Shown here piece by piece: positions 57,283-64,000 of a stretch of 64,000 nucleotides of DNA. Each line of letters opens with the position of its first letter. Positions within the stretch are counted from its first letter, which is position 1. Made by a program: the position numbers and the translations under genes. The notes below the pieces were generated by a model that searched no databases, had not been told where the DNA came from, and was given only the letters and a program-made list of their open reading frames with translations. Source of the stretch: Bhargavaea cecembensis DSE10 (GTDB lineage Bacteria; Bacillota; Bacilli; Bacillales_A; Planococcaceae); contig NZ_AOFT01000006.1 in NCBI RefSeq assembly GCF_000348905.1, forward strand, positions 1-64,000. Direction: 5' to 3'.

Positions 57283-58410
57283 ATGAAAGTTCCTGTAGTG
57301 GTGATGCGAGGCGGAACCAGCAAGGGCGTATTCATCAATTTCGACGATATGCCGGCAGACCGGTCCCTCTGGGAGGAGTTCCTTCTGGATATTATGGGAA
57401 GCCCGGACCGCAGACAGATTGACGGGCTTGGAGGAGCCAACTCACTGACCAGCAAAGTGGCGATCATCAAGCAGTCGAAACTTGCCGGAGTGGATGTGGA
57501 GTACACGTTTGCCCAAGTGAGCATCGAGCACCAGATGGTCGATTTCAAAGGGAACTGCGGGAACATCTCATCCGCGGTAGGGCCTTATGCCATCCAGCAG
57601 GGGCTGGTGGCAGCCGTTGAACCGGTGACCAAAGTGAGGATCTTCAATACGAACACGAACAAAATGATCGGCGCGGAAGTGGAAGTGGAAGGCGGTCAGG
57701 TGAAAACGGAGGGACTGTGCTCGATCCCGGGCGTCCCGGGAACGGGCTCGCCAATCTACCTGGCGTTCAAAGATGCCGAAGGGGCCGTCACGGGAAAGGT
57801 GCTGCCGACAGGAAAACCGGTCGAGCAGATCCAGACGTCCAGAGGCCCAGTATCCATCTCAATCGTGGATGCCGCCAATCCGCTCGTGTTCGTCCGGGCG
57901 GAAGAAGTCGGCCTGACAGGTGCCGAGCTGCCTCATGAACTGTCCCAGGAAAAGCTCGACGAACTGGAGGAAATCCGTTCCATCGCAGCAGAGCTGTGCG
58001 GTTTTGCGTCCAGGGAAGAGGCGACGGTGAAGTCCCCGGCAGTTCCCAAAATGACCGTCATCGCAGCTCCGCAAGACTACACGGATGTCACCGGTGTCCT
58101 CAGGAAAGCCGAAAACATGGACTGCACCATCCGGATGATGTCGATGCAAAAACCTCACCAGGCACTGGCCATCACAGGGGCCATCTGCTCGACGACAGCC
58201 ATCTTCCTGAAGGACACGCTCCTGTATGACCTGGTCGAACCCAAGCAGGAAGTCATCCGCCTGGGCCATCCGGCAGGAATCATGGAAACCAAAGTGGACC
58301 TGATCGCCGGCAACATCAGCTCAATAAAAGTCGTGCGCACGGCCCGCACCATCCTGGAAGGAACGGTCTACACGAAGAAGAATTATGAGTATGCTTATCA
58401 CCTGGCCTGA
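57283..58410 (+). CDS. PrpF family cis-trans isomerase (aconitate/methylaconitate isomerase-like)
   Basis: About 375 residues with the diaminopimelate-epimerase-like fold of PrpF. Motifs: PVVVMRGGTSKGVFI at the N-terminus, GLGGANSLTSKVAII, FKGNCGNISSAVGPYA (catalytic-site Cys and Lys region) and MSMQKPHQALAITGA. Known PrpF proteins isomerise 2-methylaconitate; relatives act on aconitate or oxalomesaconate. No methylcitrate genes are present, so trans- to cis-aconitate isomerisation is more likely here. ATG 57283 has AAAAGGTGG 8 nt upstream; ATG 57247 would add 12 residues. Confidence 0.88.
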   Translation: MKVPVVVMRGGTSKGVFINFDDMPADRSLWEEFLLDIMGSPDRRQIDGLGGANSLTSKVAIIKQSKLAGVDVEYTFAQVSIEHQMVDFKGNCGNISSAVGPYAIQQGLVAAVEPVTKVRIFNTNTNKMIGAEVEVEGGQVKTEGLCSIPGVPGTGSPIYLAFKDAEGAVTGKVLPTGKPVEQIQTSRGPVSISIVDAANPLVFVRAEEVGLTGAELPHELSQEKLDELEEIRSIAAELCGFASREEATVKSPAVPKMTVIAAPQDYTDVTGVLRKAENMDCTIRMMSMQKPHQALAITGAICSTTAIFLKDTLLYDLVEPKQEVIRLGHPAGIMETKVDLIAGNISSIKVVRTARTILEGTVYTKKNYEYAYHLA

Positions 58411-58444
58411 CAGAGAAGAAACCCTATTATGACTTCTAAATTGG

Positions 58445-58472
58445 CCTCCGCCCAAGCGGAGGCTTTTTGTGT
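58445..58472 (+). terminator. Terminator of the PrpF-like gene
   Basis: GCCTCCGC-CCAA-GCGGAGGC followed by TTTTTG. Confidence 0.92.
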
Positions 58473-58942
58473 TTATATGTATCTTGTCAAAAGAGAGTGT
58501 GGAATCTTAGCCCAGGCTTAGCGGCAGGCCTTTGTGATTAGAGATTAATTCTCAATAAACTCATTAATTTACTGGTAAAGCACACTATCTAAAAACTAGT
58601 AAAGTTATTGCATCATCGTAAGTTTTATACGGCTCACATGTTCAATTACAAGATCTGCCAATTATGAATGTTATTCAAAAACAGGTAATTTACAAATATT
58701 CTCGTTACCTGGCTTAAGTGTTTAAATCATATGTTTCATTTATTTGGCAACCTAACGCATCCAGAGTGTTAGGGATATAGAACCTTTTGTTAAATAAAAT
58801 TCCATTTTTACTTACCATTTCCATTAGAAAGAAAATGGACTAGTATAGTTTGTGCAATCGCTTCTTGCTTTTGCAAGGAGGTGGGGTGGGAAGTAATAGG
58901 CAATTTGTGCAGTTCTAAAACGCAGCTTAAGGGGGATTTTTC
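58473..58942. other. AT-rich gene-free region
   Basis: About 470 nt without a convincing reading frame or strong hairpin. A TATAGT box at about 58842 and AAGGGGG at 58929 belong to the following gene. The change to AT-rich composition coincides with the start of the conflict-type islet. Confidence 0.45.
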
Positions 58943-59617
58943 ATGAAACAAAAAAAGTTGATGGTATTTCTATCTATGGTGCTGCTCTTTAGTAGCTTTA
59001 TTCTTGGCACCGGCAATGCGGAAGCCAGTACCGGAGCAGCGCAGCAAGATGTCACAAAGCCTGAATTAAGCCAAGAAACAATTGAATTGGCCGATCCATT
59101 CATTATCCTTAAGAACAACAGGTTTGTAGTCGTTGATGCTAATTCGTTGATTAAAGTAATCGGAAAAGATGATTTTGTTAAAGTAAAACAGGAGCTGGCA
59201 GAAAAAAATGCGGTTTTAAGCGGAGTCACAAGCAAAGAGTTTGAAGCCGCCCATGTCACCGGAAACACAGTTGAATTTATTAATGAAACAAGTGGCTTCA
59301 GCACACTTGCTTCAAAAGGAAAAAATGGGATTTCCGTTCATTGGTGGGGTTATAAGGTCTACTTGAATGACAATTTGACCAATACAACTGCCCAAGCCCT
59401 GGCTGCAGGCGGTGGAGGAGCTGCAATTGCTGCTATTTGGGCGCCGTTCATTTCCGCTCCTACGGCAGTTGTTAAAGCTGTAGCTGCTAGTGCAGCAATC
59501 GTTTTGGGCGGAGCATCTGCGATGTTCTATAAGACGAACAAAGGAAACGGTGTATATCTGAGGTTCACAGGGATTGTACCTCACGCTGTTATTTACACAG
59601 GCATGTTTGCTCAATAA
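58943..59617 (+). CDS. Secreted protein with bacteriocin-like hydrophobic C-terminal domain
   Basis: 224 residues. Sec signal peptide (MKQKKLMVFLSMVLLFSSFI, cleavage near NAEA). Residues about 35-125 form a charged pro-region. The last about 95 residues read ISVHWWGYKVYLND, then a long Ala/Gly-rich hydrophobic helix pair (AALAAGGGGAAIAAIW and VVKAVAASAAIVLGGAS-like) and end GNGVYLRFTGIVP. This resembles secreted proteins of Bacillota and Actinobacteria that look like large leader-bearing membrane-active peptides. I cannot assign a named family; a class II bacteriocin-like or membrane-active role is inference. AAGGGGG lies 7 nt before the ATG. Confidence 0.72.
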   Translation: MKQKKLMVFLSMVLLFSSFILGTGNAEASTGAAQQDVTKPELSQETIELADPFIILKNNRFVVVDANSLIKVIGKDDFVKVKQELAEKNAVLSGVTSKEFEAAHVTGNTVEFINETSGFSTLASKGKNGISVHWWGYKVYLNDNLTNTTAQALAAGGGGAAIAAIWAPFISAPTAVVKAVAASAAIVLGGASAMFYKTNKGNGVYLRFTGIVPHAVIYTGMFAQ

Positions 59618-59637
59618 ATCATCTTTCTTCAACAACA

Positions 59638-59684
59638 CAACCAGCCCAAAAGCTTCTATCGAGGCTTTTGGGCTGGTCTTTAAT
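59638..59684. terminator. Bidirectional terminator
   Basis: CCAGCCCAAAAGC-TTCTATCGA-GGCTTTTGGGCTGG followed by TCTTT, between the secreted-protein gene and the convergent membrane-protein gene. Confidence 0.88.
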
Positions 59685-59701
59685 TTATATACCGGAAGCA
59701 A

Positions 59702-60070
59702 CTATGCAGCCGAACTCACGTTAAAGTCTTTATACACCAACAATATAGTAAGAGGGATCAACAGCATCAAATAGGCGATCAATGTCGTTTGAGTGCTTCC
59801 ATCCAAGACAAAACGGTTGATGACAATGATCAAAATATTGAATGACAGAAACAATCTGAATCCTATATCCAGCTTCTTTTCTTTCGGTGAGTAACCCTTT
59901 TTCCTCTTGGCAGTGAGCCATTGGTCAATGGTATACATGGAAGCAACCGTGAACGCAATTACTGCCCAAGGCGTATAGAAACTATAATTGATCAAAAAGA
60001 TTACCGAAGTGATCAATAACAAATATGATAATGCGCTCGATGGATTGGGCAAGTTAGTCACACTCCTCAT
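59702..60070 (-). CDS. Small membrane protein, possible immunity-type protein
   Basis: 122 residues with four hydrophobic stretches (SYLLLITSVIFLINY, WAVIAFTVASMYTI, LFLSFNILIIVINRF, LIAYLMLLIPLTILLVY) and a basic loop (KRKKGYSPKEKK). No known family recognised. It converges on the bacteriocin-like gene with a shared terminator. Small multi-span proteins often give self-immunity to membrane-active peptides, so an immunity role is a reasonable but unproven guess. Confidence 0.65.
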   Translation of the reverse strand: MRSVTNLPNPSSALSYLLLITSVIFLINYSFYTPWAVIAFTVASMYTIDQWLTAKRKKGYSPKEKKLDIGFRLFLSFNILIIVINRFVLDGSTQTTLIAYLMLLIPLTILLVYKDFNVSSAA

Positions 60071-60475
60071 TTTTGGTACGTACAGCTGAGTGGGCAGGTA
60101 AATGGATTTCTCTGGTTATTGTAACAGTTCCATACATATCCAGTCCATGCGGCTTTTTACTTAATTAGAAAAGGAGAGGGGCATGATATTATGACTGCTC
60201 TATATGAAGTAAGCTATAGCCCGGATTAAGACGCGGATAGGAGTCTAACCGCTTGTGCAGCGTAAAGATGTGTTTCAGATTGTAGCTTTAGTGGATTTGA
60301 TTGCCCCCGGGCCTTCACTCTCTTTGGTGGATCGACAAAGTAATACTCCAATTGGGTTTGGTCCCGGCGGAAGCCTTCTTTTAATTGTTGGAGGCCATTC
60401 GCATACTGGAGGGAGGACCTCGGCTTCACCATTAAGGCACTCGCTTCCGCCAAAGAAGCACTCGCCATACCCCCC
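60071..60475. other. Gene-free stretch with family-2 repeats
   Basis: No supported gene. At 60418-60472 copies of GCACTCGC(T/C) (two clear, 60436 and 60460) belong to the family-2 core seen at 49790 and 51200. They lie directly behind the stop codon of the SMI1-like gene. Confidence 0.45.
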
Positions 60476-60907
60476 TCACTTCCGTTCCTCTTCCGCCAGG
60501 AGCTCCTCAAAAAACTCCCCATACGTTTCCCATACATCCGGTGGCGAAGCGAGCGCTCGGTCGGCCAGATTGTTCACATCCGTCGCATCGAGCCAAATCA
60601 CTTCCGGAGTGCCTGTGGTATCCATGACAATCAGGCTCCCGGGAGGCTCGGCCAGCACGACGAATCGGGAGGGGAGGCCAATGCTTTCCCTCAGCCGCAG
60701 GGTCTCTCCCTTAATATTCGGCTCCCGATCATCCGGTATGGAAAAATGGCTGATGCCGCCAAGGAGGCCGCCGCTGTAGAACGAAGAAGTTTCCATGAAC
60801 GTCACCGGAAACCAGATGCCCAGCACCCTCTCGGTTTCCTCTAATTTTCGGCGTATTGTGCCTTCATTGGGATAAAGTTTGGTGTACCGCGGTTTTAATT
60901 GCTGCAT
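60476..60907 (-). CDS. SMI1/KNR4 family protein 1
   Basis: About 143 residues. The SMI1/KNR4 (SUKH) pattern is visible: IRRKLEETERVLGIWFPVTFMETSSFYSGG near the N-terminus, FVVLAEPPGSLIVMDT in the middle and a C-terminal SFEEY-like YGEFFEELLAEE. These proteins commonly act as immunity proteins against secreted nuclease toxins. The ATG at 60907 has AAGGAG seven nt upstream; ATGs at 60913 and 60943 are less well placed. No toxin gene is next to it. Confidence 0.8.
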   Translation of the reverse strand: MQQLKPRYTKLYPNEGTIRRKLEETERVLGIWFPVTFMETSSFYSGGLLGGISHFSIPDDREPNIKGETLRLRESIGLPSRFVVLAEPPGSLIVMDTTGTPEVIWLDATDVNNLADRALASPPDVWETYGEFFEELLAEEERK

Positions 60908-61028
60908 CTGCATGCTCCTTGTCAATATGTATAAAAGGCCCATGAATCAAAAGGAAACGATCATCATATAACCTAAAGGGGAGTGCGGCATCCCCCGAAA
61001 AAAGGCTCCCCAAAATACACAGTATCGT

Positions 61029-61056
61029 TTGAGAACCACCCCATCGGTGGTATAAT
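61029..61056 (+). promoter_or_regulatory. Promoter of the antitoxin RNA
   Basis: TTGAGA (61029-61034), 16-nt spacer, TATAAT (61051-61056). No reading frame with a ribosome site follows; the transcript would run into the toxin's terminator. Confidence 0.75.
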
Positions 61057-61062
61057 AATGTC

Positions 61063-61210
61063 GAACACAGTCGAATCCGCCAAAAAGCCATCCGGGGGCA
61101 ACCGGATGGCCCAGCGGACACGGCGCAGGGAGACCTGCCCGGAACATATGGATCAAGCAAAAAATGACCTCACCATCGAGCGGCTATTCTCAAACGGGGG
61201 GTCATTTTTT
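61063..61210 (+). ncRNA. Antisense antitoxin RNA of a type I toxin-antitoxin pair (RatA/SR4-like)
   Basis: Expected transcript from the promoter at 61029 to the hairpin at 61159-61210, about 150 nt, non-coding. Its 3' end is complementary to the 3' end of the toxin mRNA made from the other strand, the convergent 3'-overlap design of txpA/ratA and bsrG/SR4. It contains a GC-rich hairpin (GCCATCCGGGGGCAACCGGATGGC, 61085-61108). Confidence 0.7.
61159..61210. terminator. Shared bidirectional terminator of toxin and antitoxin
   Basis: AAAAAATGACC pairs with GGTCATTTTTT over a 30-nt loop. It works on both strands, and the toxin stop codon lies within its stem. Confidence 0.8.
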
Positions 61211-61285
61211 CTGTGCTGATTCCATAATGGTAGCGACCAGGGCCGCAAATGCGACAGCAAACATCAGTGCCTCGTGAATAGACAC
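61202..61285 (-). CDS. Putative holin-like type I toxin, 27 residues
   Basis: A 27-codon frame with a GTG start: MSIHEALMFAVAFAALVATI then MESAQKK. The pattern (F/H)EAL-hydrophobic helix-short polar tail is that of the putative holin-like toxin family (TxpA/BsrG/YonT group), single-span peptides that insert in the membrane. AAAGGGGGTGAGG precedes the start. Its own promoter is at 61349, and the convergent antisense RNA shares its terminator. It is shorter than most family members but has all signals. Confidence 0.8.
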   Translation of the reverse strand: MSIHEALMFAVAFAALVATIMESAQKK

Positions 61286-61348
61286 AAGCCTCACCCCCTT
61301 TCGTCTGGGAGTGGGCAGATCCGTTGCAGGCCGCACCGCTGTCCTATA

Positions 61349-61357
61349 ATTATACCA
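61349..61357 (-). promoter_or_regulatory. Extended -10 promoter of the holin-like toxin
   Basis: Minus-strand TGGTATAAT; expected start near 61341, giving a leader of about 55 nt before the toxin GTG. Confidence 0.7.
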
Positions 61358-61608
61358 TTTGTCGATCAAAAACTTACTAGGCTAAGAGTAGGGAATACTA
61401 TTCTAAGTAAAGGAATAAAGTAGCATTTTTGTATAATCGTTGTTTCTTCTTTTGCTTGTTCAGAGGCTGATTGCCCTAGAGAAGAGCCATTCCGTATAGT
61501 CCGAGCAATTCCCAAATGAAGGCGCCCGATGCGGACGCCTTCTTTTCAAATATTATAGTAATCCATGTCATAAGGGTAACAAGAGAGCTGATTCCTTGCG
61601 AGGTTTAT

Positions 61609-62130
61609 TCATTCTGATCCCAAATCCATGACTTCCTCGCGGTTATAGTCGATCATCGCAAGGAAATACTCCTCGAAACTCCCGAACCGGTCGATTTCCT
61701 CTCCGGCAAACCAGATGACCGTGCCGGGGGAAGGGGAGCCCTCCAGAGCAATAACGAAGAGGTCCTTGTCGGATGCTGTCGAAGCAATCGGCAGCAGATC
61801 CACTTTTGCAAAGCCGCTGCCCTCCAGGACATCCGGCTCGATCGAATCGAGCAATTCCATGGCATCATCCATAACGCCGGAGCGGGTTAACTGCCCGGTT
61901 CCGAACAGATCCACTGTCTGAAGGAAACCTCTCCAGCCGTCAGCATGCATCAGGAACTCGCGGTACTGGGGATCCAGCGGGATGCCCAATGCCTTCTCGG
62001 CTGCCTGCAGCTGTTCTTCGGTCGCGCCGACTTCCGGCAGGTGGTGGGGCCACAGTTGGTCCCTGTCCCGTTTCAACAGTTCCTGTTTGACCAGATGCAT
62101 GATGGCGATGTGGTCTTTCCAACTGTTCAT
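61609..62130 (-). CDS. SMI1/KNR4 family protein 2
   Basis: About 173 residues. SUKH pattern: VGATEEQLQAAEKALGIPLDPQYREFLMHADGWRGF, then VDLLPIASTASDKDLFVIAL with PGTVIWFAGEEIDRFGSFEEYFLAMI at the C-terminus. The ATG at 62130 has GGGAGG 8 nt upstream. Likely an orphan immunity protein; it is only distantly similar to the one at 60476. Confidence 0.87.
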   Translation of the reverse strand: MNSWKDHIAIMHLVKQELLKRDRDQLWPHHLPEVGATEEQLQAAEKALGIPLDPQYREFLMHADGWRGFLQTVDLFGTGQLTRSGVMDDAMELLDSIEPDVLEGSGFAKVDLLPIASTASDKDLFVIALEGSPSPGTVIWFAGEEIDRFGSFEEYFLAMIDYNREEVMDLGSE

Positions 62131-62152
62131 TGTCCGATCCTCCCGCCATTGA

Positions 62153-63526
62153 TCATTGTTTGGACAAGCCAACTTTTGTGAGGCCGCTTAAAATTGTCAG
62201 GACCGGGCACAGCAAACAGAAGATCGCGAATGGCACGTATTCCACCGTCGGAACGCCGAGTACGCCCGCGATAAATACGCCGGCCACTCCCCACGGGACA
62301 AGCGGATTGATCACAGTGCCGGCATCCTCCAACGCTCTGGATAATGCTTTTTTGTTGTAACCGAGCTTGGTGTATTGCCCCTCAAACGCTTTTCCTGTGA
62401 TCAGGATGGACAAGTACTGCTCGCCGACGAAGAAATTCAGTCCGATTGCCGTAAAGGCCGTTGTGGAAATGAGGCGCGCAGCGCTGGTTAACAGCCCTGC
62501 AACTGCCTCCAGAATCGCCGGGATGATCCCCAGCAAAAACAGCAGTCCGCCCATGCCGAGCGCCAGCAACACCAGGGAAATGGAGAACATCATGCTCTCA
62601 ATCCCGCCGCCGGAAAGCACAGCGTTTAATTGATCCACGTTGCTTTCCATGACAAATCCGGAAAACAGGATGTCGGCCATCTCCGTGAAATTAAGGGAAC
62701 GAACTTGAATAAATGCAATCACAATACTGCTGATGATCCCGGCCGATAAAGTAGGGATCGCAGATACTCTCCTCATCGCCAGAACAGCGACAATGATAAA
62801 CGGGATGAAAGCAAACCAGCTTATGTTGCTATATTCTTTAAGCGCCTGCAAAAAGGCTGTAATCTCGTTTGTTCGTTGACCTTTTTCCGGCGAAATGATT
62901 ACAAATACAACAGCAGAGATGATGAATGCCGGAATCGTCGTCCATAGCATGTTTTTGATATGTTCGAAGAGGGGGACACCAACGGTTTCGGAAGCGAGGT
63001 TGGTCGTTTCAGAAAGGGGAGACATCTTATCTCCCAAGAAGGCTCCGGACACAATGGCGCCCGCCGTAATGGCCAAAGAGGCATCCAGCGCGGTGGCCAT
63101 TCCGATAAATGCCACCCCGATCGTCGCTGCTGTCGTGAACGCACTGCCGATCGCCACCCCCACAAGGGAAGTCACGACAAACACGGCGAAATACAGCGGC
63201 AGATCCGAGAACAGGTGGAACCCATAGTACATGAGGCTCGGAATGGTCCCGCTTGCCATCCAGCTGCTGATCAGCATCCCGATAAAGAAAAAGATGTAGA
63301 CGGCGCCGAGTCCCGAGGCCGCGCCATTGATCATGCCCTTTTCAATTTCATGGATGGGAAGGCCCTTTATCAGCCCATAGATCATCAGGAAAATGATCGA
63401 GAAAATGATGGGCAAATGCGGATTCATGCCAAGCATGATGATGCCCACACTGATGGATGCAAAAACCACCAGCAAAACCAGAACCGCTTCCCAAACCGGT
63501 AACTTTAACTTTGACGACTGCAACAT
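62153..63526 (-). CDS. NhaC-family transporter, probable tyrosine transporter
   Basis: About 457 residues with 11-12 membrane segments. NhaC family features: GAASGLGAVYIFFFIGMLISSWMASGTIP, GAFLGDKMSPLSETTNLASE and VINPLVPWGVAGVF. NhaC proteins are annotated as sodium/proton antiporters, but members behind a tyrosine T-box (YheL type) have been predicted to carry tyrosine. The start is set at 63526 because GGGGAGAG lies 7 nt upstream; the frame is open to 63646, but that part covers the T-box terminator. Confidence 0.87.
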   Translation of the reverse strand: MLQSSKLKLPVWEAVLVLLVVFASISVGIIMLGMNPHLPIIFSIIFLMIYGLIKGLPIHEIEKGMINGAASGLGAVYIFFFIGMLISSWMASGTIPSLMYYGFHLFSDLPLYFAVFVVTSLVGVAIGSAFTTAATIGVAFIGMATALDASLAITAGAIVSGAFLGDKMSPLSETTNLASETVGVPLFEHIKNMLWTTIPAFIISAVVFVIISPEKGQRTNEITAFLQALKEYSNISWFAFIPFIIVAVLAMRRVSAIPTLSAGIISSIVIAFIQVRSLNFTEMADILFSGFVMESNVDQLNAVLSGGGIESMMFSISLVLLALGMGGLLFLLGIIPAILEAVAGLLTSAARLISTTAFTAIGLNFFVGEQYLSILITGKAFEGQYTKLGYNKKALSRALEDAGTVINPLVPWGVAGVFIAGVLGVPTVEYVPFAIFCLLCPVLTILSGLTKVGLSKQ

Positions 63527-63570
63527 ACGATTCTCTCCCCGTAACATGATGAGCCTCAAAAAAAGAGCAC

Positions 63571-63606
63571 AAAAAAAGCCCTTCTCCGTAATAGGGACGA
63601 AGAGGC
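63571..63606 (-). terminator. T-box terminator
   Basis: GCCTCTTCGTCC with GGAGAAGGGC (two single-nt bulges), then TTTTTTT on the minus strand. Its 5' side overlaps the anti-terminator strand following the T-box sequence. Confidence 0.88.
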
Positions 63607-63795
63607 TTCGCGGTACCACCCTAATTGGCAAGAAAATCTTGCCCACTCAATTCGAACTCCGCCTGAAAGGCGCAGGTGTAATTCACTTTGATTCCGCTCG
63701 GATTCGCACCAACCATCCGATCTCTTCCTTCTGCGGGAAATCAAAGCTACTGTGTCTGCCGGCAGATGATAATGATGTTGTCGTGCAAAAGTATA
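63571..63795 (-). promoter_or_regulatory. T-box leader with tyrosine (TAC) specifier
   Basis: Minus strand. The T-box AGGGTGGTACCGCG is complete (63622-63609). Stem I is visible: AGTAGCTTTGATT pairs with AATCAAAG, with the AG-bulge/distal-loop stretch AGAGATCGGATGGTTGGTG between. On the 3' side GTGAA-T-TAC-A places the specifier TAC (63680-63678) in the same setting as in the glyQS leader (GAA-A-GGC-A). Uncharged tRNA-Tyr should favour readthrough. Confidence 0.9.
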
Positions 63796-63801
63796 ATGTT
63801 T

Positions 63802-63830
63802 AATTTACGGATGAACCACCCATTTGTCAA
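63802..63830 (-). promoter_or_regulatory. Promoter of the T-box transporter unit
   Basis: TTGACA (63830-63825), 17-nt spacer, TAAATT (63807-63802) on the minus strand. Confidence 0.7.
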
Positions 63831-64000
63831 CCGGGGCACTGCACGCAGCTGCTGTCATCCTTCCTCTGAATAACAAAAGCCAACTTGGCATAGGGTAAAA
63901 GGGGACTCGCTGAAGGTTTCGTTTTCATCAAAGGTAATCACTCAAATCCGATAGGTAAGAACTGAACAGCTGCAGGTAAAGATTGGGCGTCTCAGGTACG
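63831..64000. other. Gene-free end of window
   Basis: No supported gene, hairpin or repeat in the last 170 nt. Confidence 0.4.

Noticed and set aside
60983-61219. 78-codon plus-strand frame and overlapping minus-strand frames in the toxin-antitoxin region
   Set aside because: No ribosome site and basic low-complexity product; the promoter and terminator there fit a non-coding antitoxin RNA instead.

Overview
The window is a chromosomal segment of a moderately GC-rich, low-GC-lineage Gram-positive (Bacillota). Evidence: SAM-I (S-box) and T-box leaders, cre-type catabolite sites, many TTG starts behind strong purine-rich Shine-Dalgarno sequences, a spore-protease-like gene (YyaC family), a YfiT/BstA-like protein, SLH-domain S-layer proteins, LPxTG proteins with class C sortases, and a BsrG/TxpA-style type I toxin-antitoxin pair. 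The high GC together with spore and S-layer genes suggests a Planococcaceae member (Bhargavaea/Sporosarcina-like); this is inference. No rRNA, tRNA, CRISPR, phage or IS element was seen.

Layout: 0.1-5.1 kb is a minus-strand methionine-uptake operon (metN-metI-metQ-metQ2-M20 amidohydrolase) under a SAM-I riboswitch. 5.3-8.2 kb is an ABC-2 exporter with a regulator that fuses a degenerate ABC ATPase to a LytTR domain. 8.6-12.2 kb carries a Baeyer-Villiger monooxygenase, an esterase and a LuxR-type regulator. 12.5-28.2 kb is a long plus-strand catabolic operon headed by a TetR regulator: thiolase, CoA ligase, ACAD11-like acyl-CoA dehydrogenase, MDR reductase, TRAP transporter, ComB-like phosphatase, APH-type kinase, split MaoC hydratase, nitronate monooxygenase-like protein, two crotonases, 3-hydroxyacyl-CoA dehydrogenase and SDR. 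The kinase plus dehydrogenase pair is the separated form of the eukaryotic APH-ACAD11 fusion and resembles the levulinate (lva) route, so the region probably degrades a ketone or lactone through a phosphorylated hydroxyacyl-CoA.

28.4-30.4 kb holds an AT-rich HNH nuclease gene (likely acquired) and a secreted glycerophosphodiesterase, followed by an unexplained multi-stem RNA-like element. 30.8-36.8 kb is a sortase-assembled pilus locus. 36.8-39.7 kb has small housekeeping or unknown genes. 39.7-45.1 kb has three tandem S-layer-type SLH paralogues that look like mosaics of one another, followed by a membrane-anchored SGNH hydrolase.

46.0-58.4 kb is a hydroxy/tricarboxylic-acid island: GntR regulator, DASS transporter, tartrate-dehydrogenase-like enzyme, glycerate kinase, TcuA-like flavoprotein, two LysR regulators, CitMHS transporter and a PrpF-like isomerase. 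Operators and cre sites can be read in its promoters. 58.9-62.2 kb looks like a small conflict islet: a secreted bacteriocin-like protein, a small membrane protein, two SMI1/KNR4 proteins and a type I toxin-antitoxin pair. The window closes with an NhaC-family transporter under a tyrosine-specifier T-box.

A recurring oddity is a set of short degenerate repeat arrays, of several unrelated sequence families, lying almost always directly behind the 3' ends of genes.
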